Positions 31,586 through 39,457 of a DNA stretch of 64,000 bases are shown piece by piece. A program made the translations under genes and the position numbers. The first letter of the stretch is position 1. The number at the start of each line of letters is the position of its first letter. The notes under the pieces are model-generated. The model was not told where the DNA came from. It made no database searches and saw nothing but the letters and a program-made list of their open reading frames with translations. Source of the DNA: DATFFO01 sp963772815 (GTDB lineage Bacteria > Actinomycetota > Acidimicrobiia > Spongiisociales > ZC4RG35); contig CAVYYV010000004.1 in assembly GCA_963772815.1 (NCBI GenBank), positions 248,001 to 312,000 on the forward strand. The letters run 5' to 3'.

Positions 31586-33294
31586 CCTACCCCAATCCGT
31601 CGACGGCGCTCGCCACCATCGTCATCGACGAACTGGTTAGAGGGGGCTTGGAGCTGGTCGTGGCCGCGCCGGGCTCCCGGTCAACGGCCCTGGTGCTGGC
31701 CGCCGCTGCCCGTCCCGGCCTCACGCTTGTGATGGCAGTGGACGAGCGCTCGGCCGCTTTCCAGGCCCTCGGCTGGAACAAAGCCTCGGGAACCCTGGCT
31801 GCTGTGGTCTCCACCTCGGGCACGGCGGTCGCCAACCTTCTTCCCGCCGTGGTCGAAGCAGACGCCGCGGGCACTCCATTGATCCTGCTCACCGCCGACC
31901 GGCCTCCGGAGCTCCGCAGGGTGGGCGCCAACCAGACCATCGAGCAGCCCGGCATCTTTGGCAACTTCACCCGGGCCGTCATCGAGATGGGCCCGGCTGA
32001 GAGTCGATCCGAGGAGCCCCGGTGGTGGCGGTCGATGACTTCCCAGGGCATATCGGCGGCCCGGGGCTGGTCGGGGCGCCCGGGCCCTGTCCACCTGGAC
32101 CTCGCATTTCGGGAGCCCACGGTGGCAGTGCCTGACGACGGCCGCAGCTCTGCCGATCCTTACCCCTTCGACCAACCGGGAAGGCCCAACCGGCGGGTGT
32201 GGACGGAGGCCCGGCGAGGCAGGCAACCCTCGCCCGAAGACGTGCAACACCTCGCCTCGACCATGGGCCACGCGCGCCGAGGTCTGATCCTGGCCGGTGG
32301 GGGCGGGCCGGGGCGAGAGGCGCTGGAGCCGCTGGCAGCTCGCCTTGGCTGGCCGCTCGTCGCCACTGCCGAGTCTGGCGTCCGAGGGGCCGGCCGCGCC
32401 ATATCGACCGGCCATCATCTCCTTGCCGCCCGTGCGCTCGAGCCAGACTTCGTGCTGCGGTTCGGGACGCCGGGCCCGTCGCGTCGGATGATCGACCTCG
32501 TTTCCCGCCCGGTGACCCAGGCGGTAGTGAGCGGTTCTTGGTCCGATCCCGGCCGTTTCTCCGACCTGATCCTCGACGTGGATGGTGCGGACCTTGCCAG
32601 GCAGCTGGCAGAGGCTGCGACCAGTCTGGGAGGCGACGATTGGCTGGCCTGGTGGGAAACGGCCGATGACGAGATGCGACGTGCTCTGGAGGCCGAGCGG
32701 GGCGCAGAGATCACCGAGCCGTCTGTCGCAGCAGCGGCGGGAGAGGCCGATGCCGACGTTCTGGTGGTGGCTTCGTCGATGCCGATCAGGGACGTGGAGT
32801 CCTTTGCTTTCGCGCCGCCGCCGTTGGTAGCCAACCGAGGCGTTTCGGGTATCGACGGGTTCGTCTCCACGGCCCTGGGGGTGGCGCGGCGGGGCGGGCA
32901 CACGTTGGCCCTGGCGGGAGACCTGTCCATTTTGCACGATGCCAACGGCTTCATGTGCGAGGCCCGCCCCGACTGCGTGATCGTGGTTGTCGACAACGGT
33001 GGGGGAGGCATCTTCTCGTTTCTCCCTCAGGCCGAGCATGTCGGCGAGCCCTTCGACCGTCTTTTCAGCACTCCCCACGGCCGAGACCTGGCCCTGCTGG
33101 CCGAGTTCCACGGCCTCGGCTTCGTCCGGGCCGGGAGCGTCGAGCGGCTGGTCCGGGCGGTGTCCGACGGGTGGGAGAGGGGTGGGTGCCATCTGGTAGT
33201 CGCCGAGACGGATCGGATCGACAACGTCTCAGAGCATCGGCGGCTGGACGGAGTTGCCCGTCAGGTGCTCAGCTCGCTGCCTCCACCCCCCTGA
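31582..33294 (+). CDS. menD: SEPHCHC synthase, thiamine-diphosphate enzyme of menaquinone synthesis
   Basis: 570-residue ThDP-dependent enzyme joining isochorismate and 2-oxoglutarate. Order of blocks: VVAAPGSRSTALVLAAA, AVDERSAAFQALGWNKASG, VSTSGTAVANLLPAVVEADA and ILLTADRPPELRRVGANQTI with the conserved Gln-Thr-Ile; then a central domain; then the ThDP/Mg site ALAGDLSILHDANGF and VVVDNGGGGIFSFLPQ. GTG at 31582 overlaps the menC stop (GTGA). Convergent with menF, 13 bp apart, which supplies isochorismate. Confidence 0.96.
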   Translation: MTYPNPSTALATIVIDELVRGGLELVVAAPGSRSTALVLAAAARPGLTLVMAVDERSAAFQALGWNKASGTLAAVVSTSGTAVANLLPAVVEADAAGTPLILLTADRPPELRRVGANQTIEQPGIFGNFTRAVIEMGPAESRSEEPRWWRSMTSQGISAARGWSGRPGPVHLDLAFREPTVAVPDDGRSSADPYPFDQPGRPNRRVWTEARRGRQPSPEDVQHLASTMGHARRGLILAGGGGPGREALEPLAARLGWPLVATAESGVRGAGRAISTGHHLLAARALEPDFVLRFGTPGPSRRMIDLVSRPVTQAVVSGSWSDPGRFSDLILDVDGADLARQLAEAATSLGGDDWLAWWETADDEMRRALEAERGAEITEPSVAAAAGEADADVLVVASSMPIRDVESFAFAPPPLVANRGVSGIDGFVSTALGVARRGGHTLALAGDLSILHDANGFMCEARPDCVIVVVDNGGGGIFSFLPQAEHVGEPFDRLFSTPHGRDLALLAEFHGLGFVRAGSVERLVRAVSDGWERGGCHLVVAETDRIDNVSEHRRLDGVARQVLSSLPPPP

Positions 33295-33307
33295 GTGAGC
33301 ATGGGGT

Positions 33308-34498
33308 TCAGGCGGATTCCAGCGCTCCCATCATGGCGCCCAACTTGATCCTGGTCTCTTCCAGCTCTGCTTCGGGTAGCGATCCCCGCACGATCCCGGC
33401 GCCGGCGAACAGCCTGGCCCGCGCCCCCGACAGCTCGGCGCATCGCAGAGCGATGGCGAATTCCCCGTCGCCAGATGGATCCAGCCACCCGACCGGCCCC
33501 GCGTAGCGGGCCCGGTCCATGCCCTCGATCTCGTCGATGAGGGCCAATGCCTCTTGGGTGGGAGTGCCGCCCACGGCGGCGGTGGGGTGCAGGGCGTCGA
33601 CCAACGCCAGCGTGTCGATGGCATCGGGTGCCCTGGCCGTGATCCTGCTGGCCAAATGCTGAACGTTGTCCAGTCGGAGGAGCTCGGGACGGTTCGGCAG
33701 GAGGAGATCGTCGGTGAGCGGCTCGAGAGCCTCACGGACCGACCGAACTGCCAGCTCGTGCTCCCACAGGTTCTTTTTCGAGTCGAGGAGTTCGGCGCCG
33801 GCCAGGGCATCAGCCCCGGGGTCCTCGATCGCCGGGGCCGTGCCCGCCAGGACAAGAGACTCGAGGTGAGTGCCGCGGCGGCGAACCAGGAGTTCGGGGC
33901 TGGCTCCCACCAGATTGTCGACCCGGAAGGTGTAGCAGCGGGGAAATCTCCGATTCAGATAGCGCAGCAGCCGCGGGGGATAAAACGGCTCTCTGGACCA
34001 GAGCGCGTAATCGCGGGCCAGAACCGCCTTGTCCAAGCGGCCGGCTTCGATCCGGCGCACCGTCTCCGCCACGGCCTCCAGCCACAGCACGTCCGGTACC
34101 GATGATCCTGCGTAGCGGGCCCGGTCCCGGGCCACCGGCTCCGGTTGGGGCTCCGGAAGGAACGCTCCCTCGACTGTCGTGAGCCACCAATCGTCACCTC
34201 TCCGTTCGAGGAGGGTCTCGGGAACCAGGGCCACCGAGGCAGCCGAGCCGGAGGCGAAGCTGAACGACAGGAAGGCCACGGGTCTTCGGCCTCCGGCCTT
34301 GCCGTCCAGATCGCAGCCCGCCAGCCAATCCGCCAGGTGCTCATCCACGCGCTGAATGCGGTCACTTCCCGGCCCCGGGTGCATGTGGAATGCGTGGCCC
34401 CATCCCCATAGCGAGACGTCATCGGACATCCACACTGCTGTGGGATCACGGGAGAGGGGATCCTCCACCGCCTCCACGGGAGTGCTGGTGAACCTCAT
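33308..34498 (-). CDS. menF: Isochorismate synthase
   Basis: 396-residue chorismate-utilising enzyme that makes isochorismate for MenD. The C-terminal core has the family blocks LVLAGTAPAIEDPG, ELLDSKKNLWEHELAV, NVQHLASRITARAP, LHPTAAVGGTPTQEAL, RARYAGPVGW and GAGIVRGSLPEAELEETRIK. The N-terminal 130 residues are variable as usual. ATG at 34498 overlaps the stop of the MerR-like gene (ATGA). EntC-type siderophore enzymes are similar, but the facing menC-menD genes point to menaquinone. Confidence 0.94.
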   Translation of the reverse strand: MRFTSTPVEAVEDPLSRDPTAVWMSDDVSLWGWGHAFHMHPGPGSDRIQRVDEHLADWLAGCDLDGKAGGRRPVAFLSFSFASGSAASVALVPETLLERRGDDWWLTTVEGAFLPEPQPEPVARDRARYAGSSVPDVLWLEAVAETVRRIEAGRLDKAVLARDYALWSREPFYPPRLLRYLNRRFPRCYTFRVDNLVGASPELLVRRRGTHLESLVLAGTAPAIEDPGADALAGAELLDSKKNLWEHELAVRSVREALEPLTDDLLLPNRPELLRLDNVQHLASRITARAPDAIDTLALVDALHPTAAVGGTPTQEALALIDEIEGMDRARYAGPVGWLDPSGDGEFAIALRCAELSGARARLFAGAGIVRGSLPEAELEETRIKLGAMMGALESA

Positions 34499-34962
34499 TG
34501 TTCCAGCCGGCGGCGCGCTCCATTGATGAGCAACCGCTGGAAGTGATGCGAGACAAGGCGCCCGGCAGCCGGCAACATGGTTTCCAGTGCGTCGACCAAT
34601 CGAGCCTGTGCCTCCTCGGAGGTGCCGCCCGAGACTTCCAGCGGGTCGGAAACGAACCGCACGAACGTGTCAACCGCAGCTTCGGCAACCGGCTTCAGCG
34701 CCTGGTCGGCCCGGCGGGCGACTTCGAGCAGTTCGGCCAGGGGAAGTCCGGCACCCACCATGTCGAGCCCGGCCCGAACCGCTTCGGCATCGCCGGCATG
34801 GAATCGGGGCGGATCGGTGTCTCTCGCCACGAGGAGGCCCTCGTGAGCCAGTGCCTCCAGGAGGGGGAGGGACAGGCCCGAAGATTCCGCCAGCTCGGGC
34901 AGAGTCACGAGGTCGGCATCCTCATCCGCCAACAGGGAGAGGCGAAGATCGTGGTCGTCCAT
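34495..34962 (-). CDS. MerR-like winged-helix regulator
   Basis: 155-residue putative DNA-binding protein. Residues 15-70 fit a MerR-type helix-turn-helix and wing: LVTLPELAESSGLSLPLLEA, then HEGLLVARDTDPPRFHAGDA and AVRAGLDMVGAGLPLAELLE. The C-terminal half is helical with no Cys or recognised ligand site. It could control the neighbouring men genes or act on unrelated targets. It is coupled to menF by a 4-nt overlap and follows murI by one base. Confidence 0.7.
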   Translation of the reverse strand: MDDHDLRLSLLADEDADLVTLPELAESSGLSLPLLEALAHEGLLVARDTDPPRFHAGDAEAVRAGLDMVGAGLPLAELLEVARRADQALKPVAEAAVDTFVRFVSDPLEVSGGTSEEAQARLVDALETMLPAAGRLVSHHFQRLLINGARRRLEQ

Positions 34963-34963
34963 G

Positions 34964-35734
34964 TCAGGGCAAGGGTAGGAGGCCCGCGTCGCCGTCGACT
35001 CCCACCCTCCTCGCAGCCGCAGCCAGGGCGCCTGGATCGGCGGTCGAGAAGAGTGAGATACTCCCGTCGCCGCGGCTATCGCGTGGACCTGCCACGCGTG
35101 CCGTCTGGCGGGCTACTGCCGGGGCCGGGTCGATCAAACGCACATCGGGTCCGAGAACGCCGGCGATCGTCGTCCACAGCGCGGGGTAATGAGTGCATGC
35201 CAGCACCACAACGTCCACCCCGGCATCGATCATCGGTTCGAGGCAGCGCCGCACTTCTTCTCCTGCCTCGGGACCTTCCGTGATTCCCCGCTCGACCAGC
35301 TCCACCCAGCTGGGACAGGCGGCGGTGACCACCTCCACGTCGCGCGCGAATCGATCCATGACTGAGGCGAACAACTCGCCCTGGAAGGTGGCGGCCGTCG
35401 CCACCACCCCCACCCGCCCGACCCTCGAATAGGCTGCCGCCGGCTTCATGGCCGGTTCCATGCCGACGAAGGACACCTCGGGGTGGGCGTCTCGCAGGTG
35501 ATGAAGGGCAGCCGCCGAAGCGGTGTTGCACGCGATCGTCACTACTCCGCAACCCTGCCCGATCATCCATCGCGCCACCCTCTCCGATCGGGATCGAACC
35601 TCTTCGAGGGACCGGGTTCCGTAGGGTCCACCCTCGTGATCCGCCAGGTAGATCAGGTCCGCCTGGGGGAGGAGGCGCCGGATCCCGCTCAGCACACCGA
35701 GGCCGCCCACGCCGGAATCGAAGACGCCGATCAT
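34964..35734 (-). CDS. murI: Glutamate racemase
   Basis: 256-residue cofactor-independent racemase giving D-glutamate for peptidoglycan. N-terminus IGVFDSGVGGLGVLSGIRRL has the Asp-Ser pair. The two catalytic Cys are in VVTIACNTASAAALHHLRD near residue 70 and VVVLACTHYPALWTTIAG near residue 180, and FQGELFASVMDRFA lies between. ATG at 35734 begins right at the conserved strand; an earlier start would add a poorly conserved lead. First gene of a murI-merR-menF unit on the minus strand. Confidence 0.96.
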   Translation of the reverse strand: MIGVFDSGVGGLGVLSGIRRLLPQADLIYLADHEGGPYGTRSLEEVRSRSERVARWMIGQGCGVVTIACNTASAAALHHLRDAHPEVSFVGMEPAMKPAAAYSRVGRVGVVATAATFQGELFASVMDRFARDVEVVTAACPSWVELVERGITEGPEAGEEVRRCLEPMIDAGVDVVVLACTHYPALWTTIAGVLGPDVRLIDPAPAVARQTARVAGPRDSRGDGSISLFSTADPGALAAAARRVGVDGDAGLLPLP

Positions 35735-35850
35735 CGGGAGAAGGGGGAGGTCTCGTCGAGGCGCGAGTTCATGGCCCCCAATGACAGCACACGACACCTC
35801 CCATCCGAGGCACTGTTAGCGTCGCCCACCCAAGCTATCTGGGAGGTCTC

Positions 35851-36615
35851 GTGGATCTTGAGGGTGTTTCTGCCGTCGTAACCGGCGGCGCCTCCGGCCT
35901 GGGGGCGGCCACGGCCCGTCGCCTGGGTCAGGCCGGCGCCAGAGTGCTCATAGTCGACCTGCAGGAGGACCTGGGGGAGGTCGTGGCGGCCGACGTGGGC
36001 GGCGCCTTCATGCACACAGACGTCACCTCTGCCGAAGAGGTTGCGGCAGCGGTCGAGGCGGCGGCCGAGATGGCGCCCCTGCGGGTTCTGGTCAATTGCG
36101 CAGGAATAGGGCCCCCTGCCCGGACCATCGATCGGGATGGCAATCCGCACGATCTGGGGCACTTCACCAAGGTTGTGACCATCAACCTGATCGGCACCTT
36201 CAACTGCATCCGCCTGGCCGCGGCGGCCATGTCCCACACCGATCCGCTGGACGACTCGGGCGCACGAGGGGCAATCGTCAACACGGCCTCCGTGGCCGCA
36301 TTCGACGGCCAGATCGGTCAGGCCGCCTACTCCGCCTCCAAGGGGGGCGTGGTGGGAATGACCCTCCCCGTGGCTCGTGACCTGTCGGCGGTGGGGATCA
36401 GGGTCAACACGATTGCCCCGGGAATCATCGACACGCCGCTGCTGGCAGGCCTCCCCGAACCGGCCCGGGAGTCGCTCGGGCAACAGGTTCTGTTCCCCAA
36501 GCGGCTGGGAACTCCCGACGAGTATGCCCGTTTGGCCGTGCACCTTCTCACCCACGACTACATGAACGCCGAGACCATTCGCATGGACGGCGGCATCCGC
36601 ATGGCTCCCAGGTAA
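35851..36615 (+). CDS. Short-chain dehydrogenase, HSD10/3-hydroxyacyl-CoA type
   Basis: 254-residue classical SDR with Rossmann motif VVTGGASGLGAATARRLGQA, NAG variant VLVNCAGIGPPAR, catalytic Ser/Tyr/Lys in VNTASVAAFDGQIGQAAYSA followed by SKGG, and the C-terminal block RVNTIAPGIIDTPLLAGLPE. The long insert GNPHDLGHFTKVVTINLIGT and the overall pattern match type II 3-hydroxyacyl-CoA dehydrogenase (HSD17B10-like), acting in fatty or branched-chain acid degradation. GTG at 35851 has GGGAGG at good distance. Stands alone between murI (divergent) and sufE. Confidence 0.88.
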   Translation: MDLEGVSAVVTGGASGLGAATARRLGQAGARVLIVDLQEDLGEVVAADVGGAFMHTDVTSAEEVAAAVEAAAEMAPLRVLVNCAGIGPPARTIDRDGNPHDLGHFTKVVTINLIGTFNCIRLAAAAMSHTDPLDDSGARGAIVNTASVAAFDGQIGQAAYSASKGGVVGMTLPVARDLSAVGIRVNTIAPGIIDTPLLAGLPEPARESLGQQVLFPKRLGTPDEYARLAVHLLTHDYMNAETIRMDGGIRMAPR

Positions 36616-36692
36616 GACCGTCCTTCGGGCCCTTCCGAACACAGCGACGGTCAGCGTCCATCCAAGATGCCAGGCCGGTCCCGTCGGGCCGA

Positions 36693-37127
36693 TCAGCTGG
36701 AGGTGACCTGACGGCGGATCTGGCGTTTGAGCCGGGCCAGGATGGCACCCATGCCTCTCAGCCGCAGGGGGGTGACGACGTCTTCCAGGCCCATGCCGAC
36801 GTAGAAGTCGTCGGGAACGGCGAGGATGTTCGCGGCCGACGCGCCTTCCAGGCCGTCGAGGAGGAGGCCGGCATAACCCCGCACGGTGGGCGATTCGGGC
36901 GGGGCGGAAAAGAACATGTGCACGGAGCCGTCCTCGTCGATCTCGGTAGCGAGGAAGAAGGGCGTCTGGCACTCCGCCACCTCCTCCAGGAGATCGGGAT
37001 GATCTGCGTAGCGAGCCGGCAAGTCCGGCAGACGGCGTGAATAATCGAGCAGAGCCTCGAGCCGGAATTCGCGCGGGGAGTTCTTCAGAACTCCGACGAT
37101 CGTGTCCAGACGGGGAGGAAGAGCCAT
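36693..37127 (-). CDS. sufE: SufE-family sulfur acceptor
   Basis: 144-residue SufE-fold protein that takes persulfide sulfur from a cysteine desulfurase or sulfurtransferase. The sulfur-binding Cys is in EEVAECQTPFFLATEIDED near residue 55, with GYAGLLLDGLEGASAANILA and MGLEDVVTPLRLRGMGAILA typical of the rest. ATG at 37127; a GGAGAT site lies next to it. Divergent from a rhodanese-type sulfurtransferase 77 bp away, a pairing common in actinobacteria, so the two probably work together. Confidence 0.92.
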   Translation of the reverse strand: MALPPRLDTIVGVLKNSPREFRLEALLDYSRRLPDLPARYADHPDLLEEVAECQTPFFLATEIDEDGSVHMFFSAPPESPTVRGYAGLLLDGLEGASAANILAVPDDFYVGMGLEDVVTPLRLRGMGAILARLKRQIRRQVTSS

Positions 37128-37204
37128 ATCTCCATTCTCGTCCCTGCATCCTGCTGAGCAGAAAAGCACTACGGTGGTAGTGGAAATCGAGTTCGAGGAG
37201 TCTC

Positions 37205-38080
37205 ATGACGGCGCCGCAAGACAGCAACCTGCACTTCGCCCAGTACGCCCACCCCGAGAAGCTCGTGTCGACCGACTGGCTCGCCGACCATCTGAGTGAT
37301 CCCTCGGTGGCGGTTGTCGAATCCGACGAAGACGTGTTGCTCTACGAGACAGGACACATTCCGGGAGCCCTCAAGATCGATTGGCACCAGGACCTCAACG
37401 ACACGCTGGTGCGCGACTACCTGGATGCGGAGGACTTCGCCCGTCTCATGTCCGAGAAGGGCATCGGCCCCGACACGACGGTGGTGTTCTACGGCGACAA
37501 CTTCAACTGGTGGGCGGCCTACGCCTTGTGGGTCTTCTCGCTGTTCGGCCACTCAGACACCAGGCTGCTGGACGGGGGGCGCCAGAAGTGGGTGTCTGAA
37601 GGCCGGGAGATGACTACCGACAAGCCATCGCCCGGGCCGGTCGACTACCCGGTCCCGACCCGGGACGATTCCGCTATTCGAGCGTTCATGGCGGATGCGA
37701 GTGCCCAGTCGCAGTCGGGAAGGCCTCTGGTGGACGTGCGGTCCCCGGAGGAGTATCGAGGCGAGCGCCTCCACATGCCGGACTATCCAAACGAGGGCGC
37801 CTTGCGCGGCGGCCACATCCCCGGAGCGCGCAATGTTCCTTGGAAGCGTGCCGCAAACGAAGACGGCTCCTTCAAAGACAGGCCCGATCTCGAGTCGATC
37901 TACATCGAGGAGCAGGGCCTGAGCACCGACGACGATGTGATCGCCTACTGTCGGATCGGAGAGCGTTCTTCTCACACCTGGTTCGTGCTCACTCATCTCC
38001 TGGGATTCGACAAGGTGCGCAATTACGACGGATCCTGGACTGAATACGGCAATGCCGTCCGGGTTCCAATCGAACGCTGA
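37205..38080 (+). CDS. Thiosulfate/3-mercaptopyruvate sulfurtransferase (tandem rhodanese)
   Basis: 291-residue enzyme with two rhodanese domains. The first (residues about 20-135) carries EDVLLYETGHIPGALKIDWH and is catalytically silent. The second (about 165-285) has LVDVRSPEEYRGERLH, GGHIPGARNVPWKRAANEDG and the active-site loop IAYCRIGERSSHTWF with the sulfur-carrying Cys. Similar to the actinobacterial CysA/SseA type. ATG at 37205 follows GAGGAG; a TACGGT box near 37170 may start the message. Divergent from sufE, its probable partner. Confidence 0.94.
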   Translation: MTAPQDSNLHFAQYAHPEKLVSTDWLADHLSDPSVAVVESDEDVLLYETGHIPGALKIDWHQDLNDTLVRDYLDAEDFARLMSEKGIGPDTTVVFYGDNFNWWAAYALWVFSLFGHSDTRLLDGGRQKWVSEGREMTTDKPSPGPVDYPVPTRDDSAIRAFMADASAQSQSGRPLVDVRSPEEYRGERLHMPDYPNEGALRGGHIPGARNVPWKRAANEDGSFKDRPDLESIYIEEQGLSTDDDVIAYCRIGERSSHTWFVLTHLLGFDKVRNYDGSWTEYGNAVRVPIER

Positions 38081-38185
38081 TCGAGGACGCCGGGCTTCTT
38101 CGGGATCTGGGGAGCGGCTTCCGGCTTCTTTGCGACGCCCACTGTGGCTCTTGGCTTCCCGAGGTCCACAGACCGGGGAGGCGGC

Positions 38186-39457
38186 TCAGCCCACGTCGGT
38201 GGCCAGGAGGTCGGCAATGGTCTCGCGACGGACGACCAGTCGTGCGTCACCCTCTCGGACGAAAACGACGGGCGGGCGGAGCACCTTGTTGTAGTTCGAG
38301 CCCATCGAGTGGCCATACGCGCCCGTGACCGGGGTGGCGATGACGTCGCCCACCTCGATGTCTTCGGGGACCCTTCCCTCCCGGACCAGGATGTCGCCCG
38401 ATTCGCAATGCTTGCCGACCAGGCGGATGGTGCGAGTGCGTTGGGCCGTGACCGAGCGGGGGAGGAAGGTCTCGTAACCCGACCCGTAGAGGACGGGGCG
38501 CGGGTTGTCGCTCATGCCGCCGTCTACCGCCACGTAGGTGCGGATACCGGGTAGATGCTTGACGGTGCCGACCCGGTACAGCGTCAGGGCGGCGTCGGCC
38601 ACTATCGCCCTGCCCGGTTCGGCCCAGACCCGGCCCCCGAATCCCGATTCGCGGGCTGCATCAAGGACGGCGCCGGCCCATTCCGAGATCGACGGCGCCG
38701 TCTCGTCCTCGAGATATGGCACGCCCAGGCCGCCTCCGATCGAGAGGTCGTCGAGATCGAAGGGGCCCACGAAGTCGGTCACCACCCGCATTGCCTCGGC
38801 GAAGGACTCCACCCGAAAGACCTGGGATCCGATGTGGGCATGGACGCCGGCCAAACGCATGTTGCTCGAGCTCGCTGCCCGTTCGACGGCCTTGGCTGCC
38901 AGTCCGGTCGAGACCGTGAAGCCGAACTTCGAGTCGTCGATGCCCGTCCGCACGTACTCGTGCGTGTGTGCTTCGACGCCGGGGGTTATCCGAATCATGA
39001 CCACGGGCGGCCGGGCCCCGGTAGCGTCCACGATGGCCTCGATACGATCGATCTCCTCCCAGCAGTCGATCACGACCACGCCGACGCCGGCATCGAGTGC
39101 GGCCCGCAGCTCGGGGCCCGACTTGTTGTTGCCGTGCATGACCAGGCGCTCAGGGGGGACGCCGGCGGCCAGGGCGGTGCCCAGCTCACCGATAGTGGAC
39201 ACATCGATGCGCATCCCCTCCTCGTGGGCGAGGCGGGCCATGGCTCGGCACAGGAAGGCCTTGGCCGCATAGACGGCGGTGTCCCCGAAGGCGGCCACCG
39301 AATCCCGGCACCGAGCCCGCAGATGGTCCTCGTCGTAGACGAACAGCGGCGTGCCGAACTCCCCGGCGAGGTCGACGACGTCGAGCCCTCCAATCTGGAG
39401 CCGGCCCTCCACGGCCCGGGCCGAGTCGGGGAGGAGGCGAAGCGGGATGGCGCTCAC
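38186..39457 (-). CDS. lysA: Diaminopimelate decarboxylase
   Basis: 423-residue PLP enzyme, last step of lysine synthesis. Fold type III barrel with PLP lysine in VYAAKAFLCRAMARLAHEEG near residue 65, then VMHGNNKSGPELRAALDAGV, VHAHIGSQVF, LSIGGGLGVPYLEDE and AEPGRAIVADAALTLYRVG. The C-terminal beta domain has GKHCESGDIL with the catalytic Cys from the partner subunit. GTG start at 39457 overlaps the stop of the acyl-CoA synthetase gene, so lysA is co-translated with it, an unusual partner for a lysine gene. Confidence 0.95.
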   Translation of the reverse strand: MSAIPLRLLPDSARAVEGRLQIGGLDVVDLAGEFGTPLFVYDEDHLRARCRDSVAAFGDTAVYAAKAFLCRAMARLAHEEGMRIDVSTIGELGTALAAGVPPERLVMHGNNKSGPELRAALDAGVGVVVIDCWEEIDRIEAIVDATGARPPVVMIRITPGVEAHTHEYVRTGIDDSKFGFTVSTGLAAKAVERAASSSNMRLAGVHAHIGSQVFRVESFAEAMRVVTDFVGPFDLDDLSIGGGLGVPYLEDETAPSISEWAGAVLDAARESGFGGRVWAEPGRAIVADAALTLYRVGTVKHLPGIRTYVAVDGGMSDNPRPVLYGSGYETFLPRSVTAQRTRTIRLVGKHCESGDILVREGRVPEDIEVGDVIATPVTGAYGHSMGSNYNKVLRPPVVFVREGDARLVVRRETIADLLATDVG

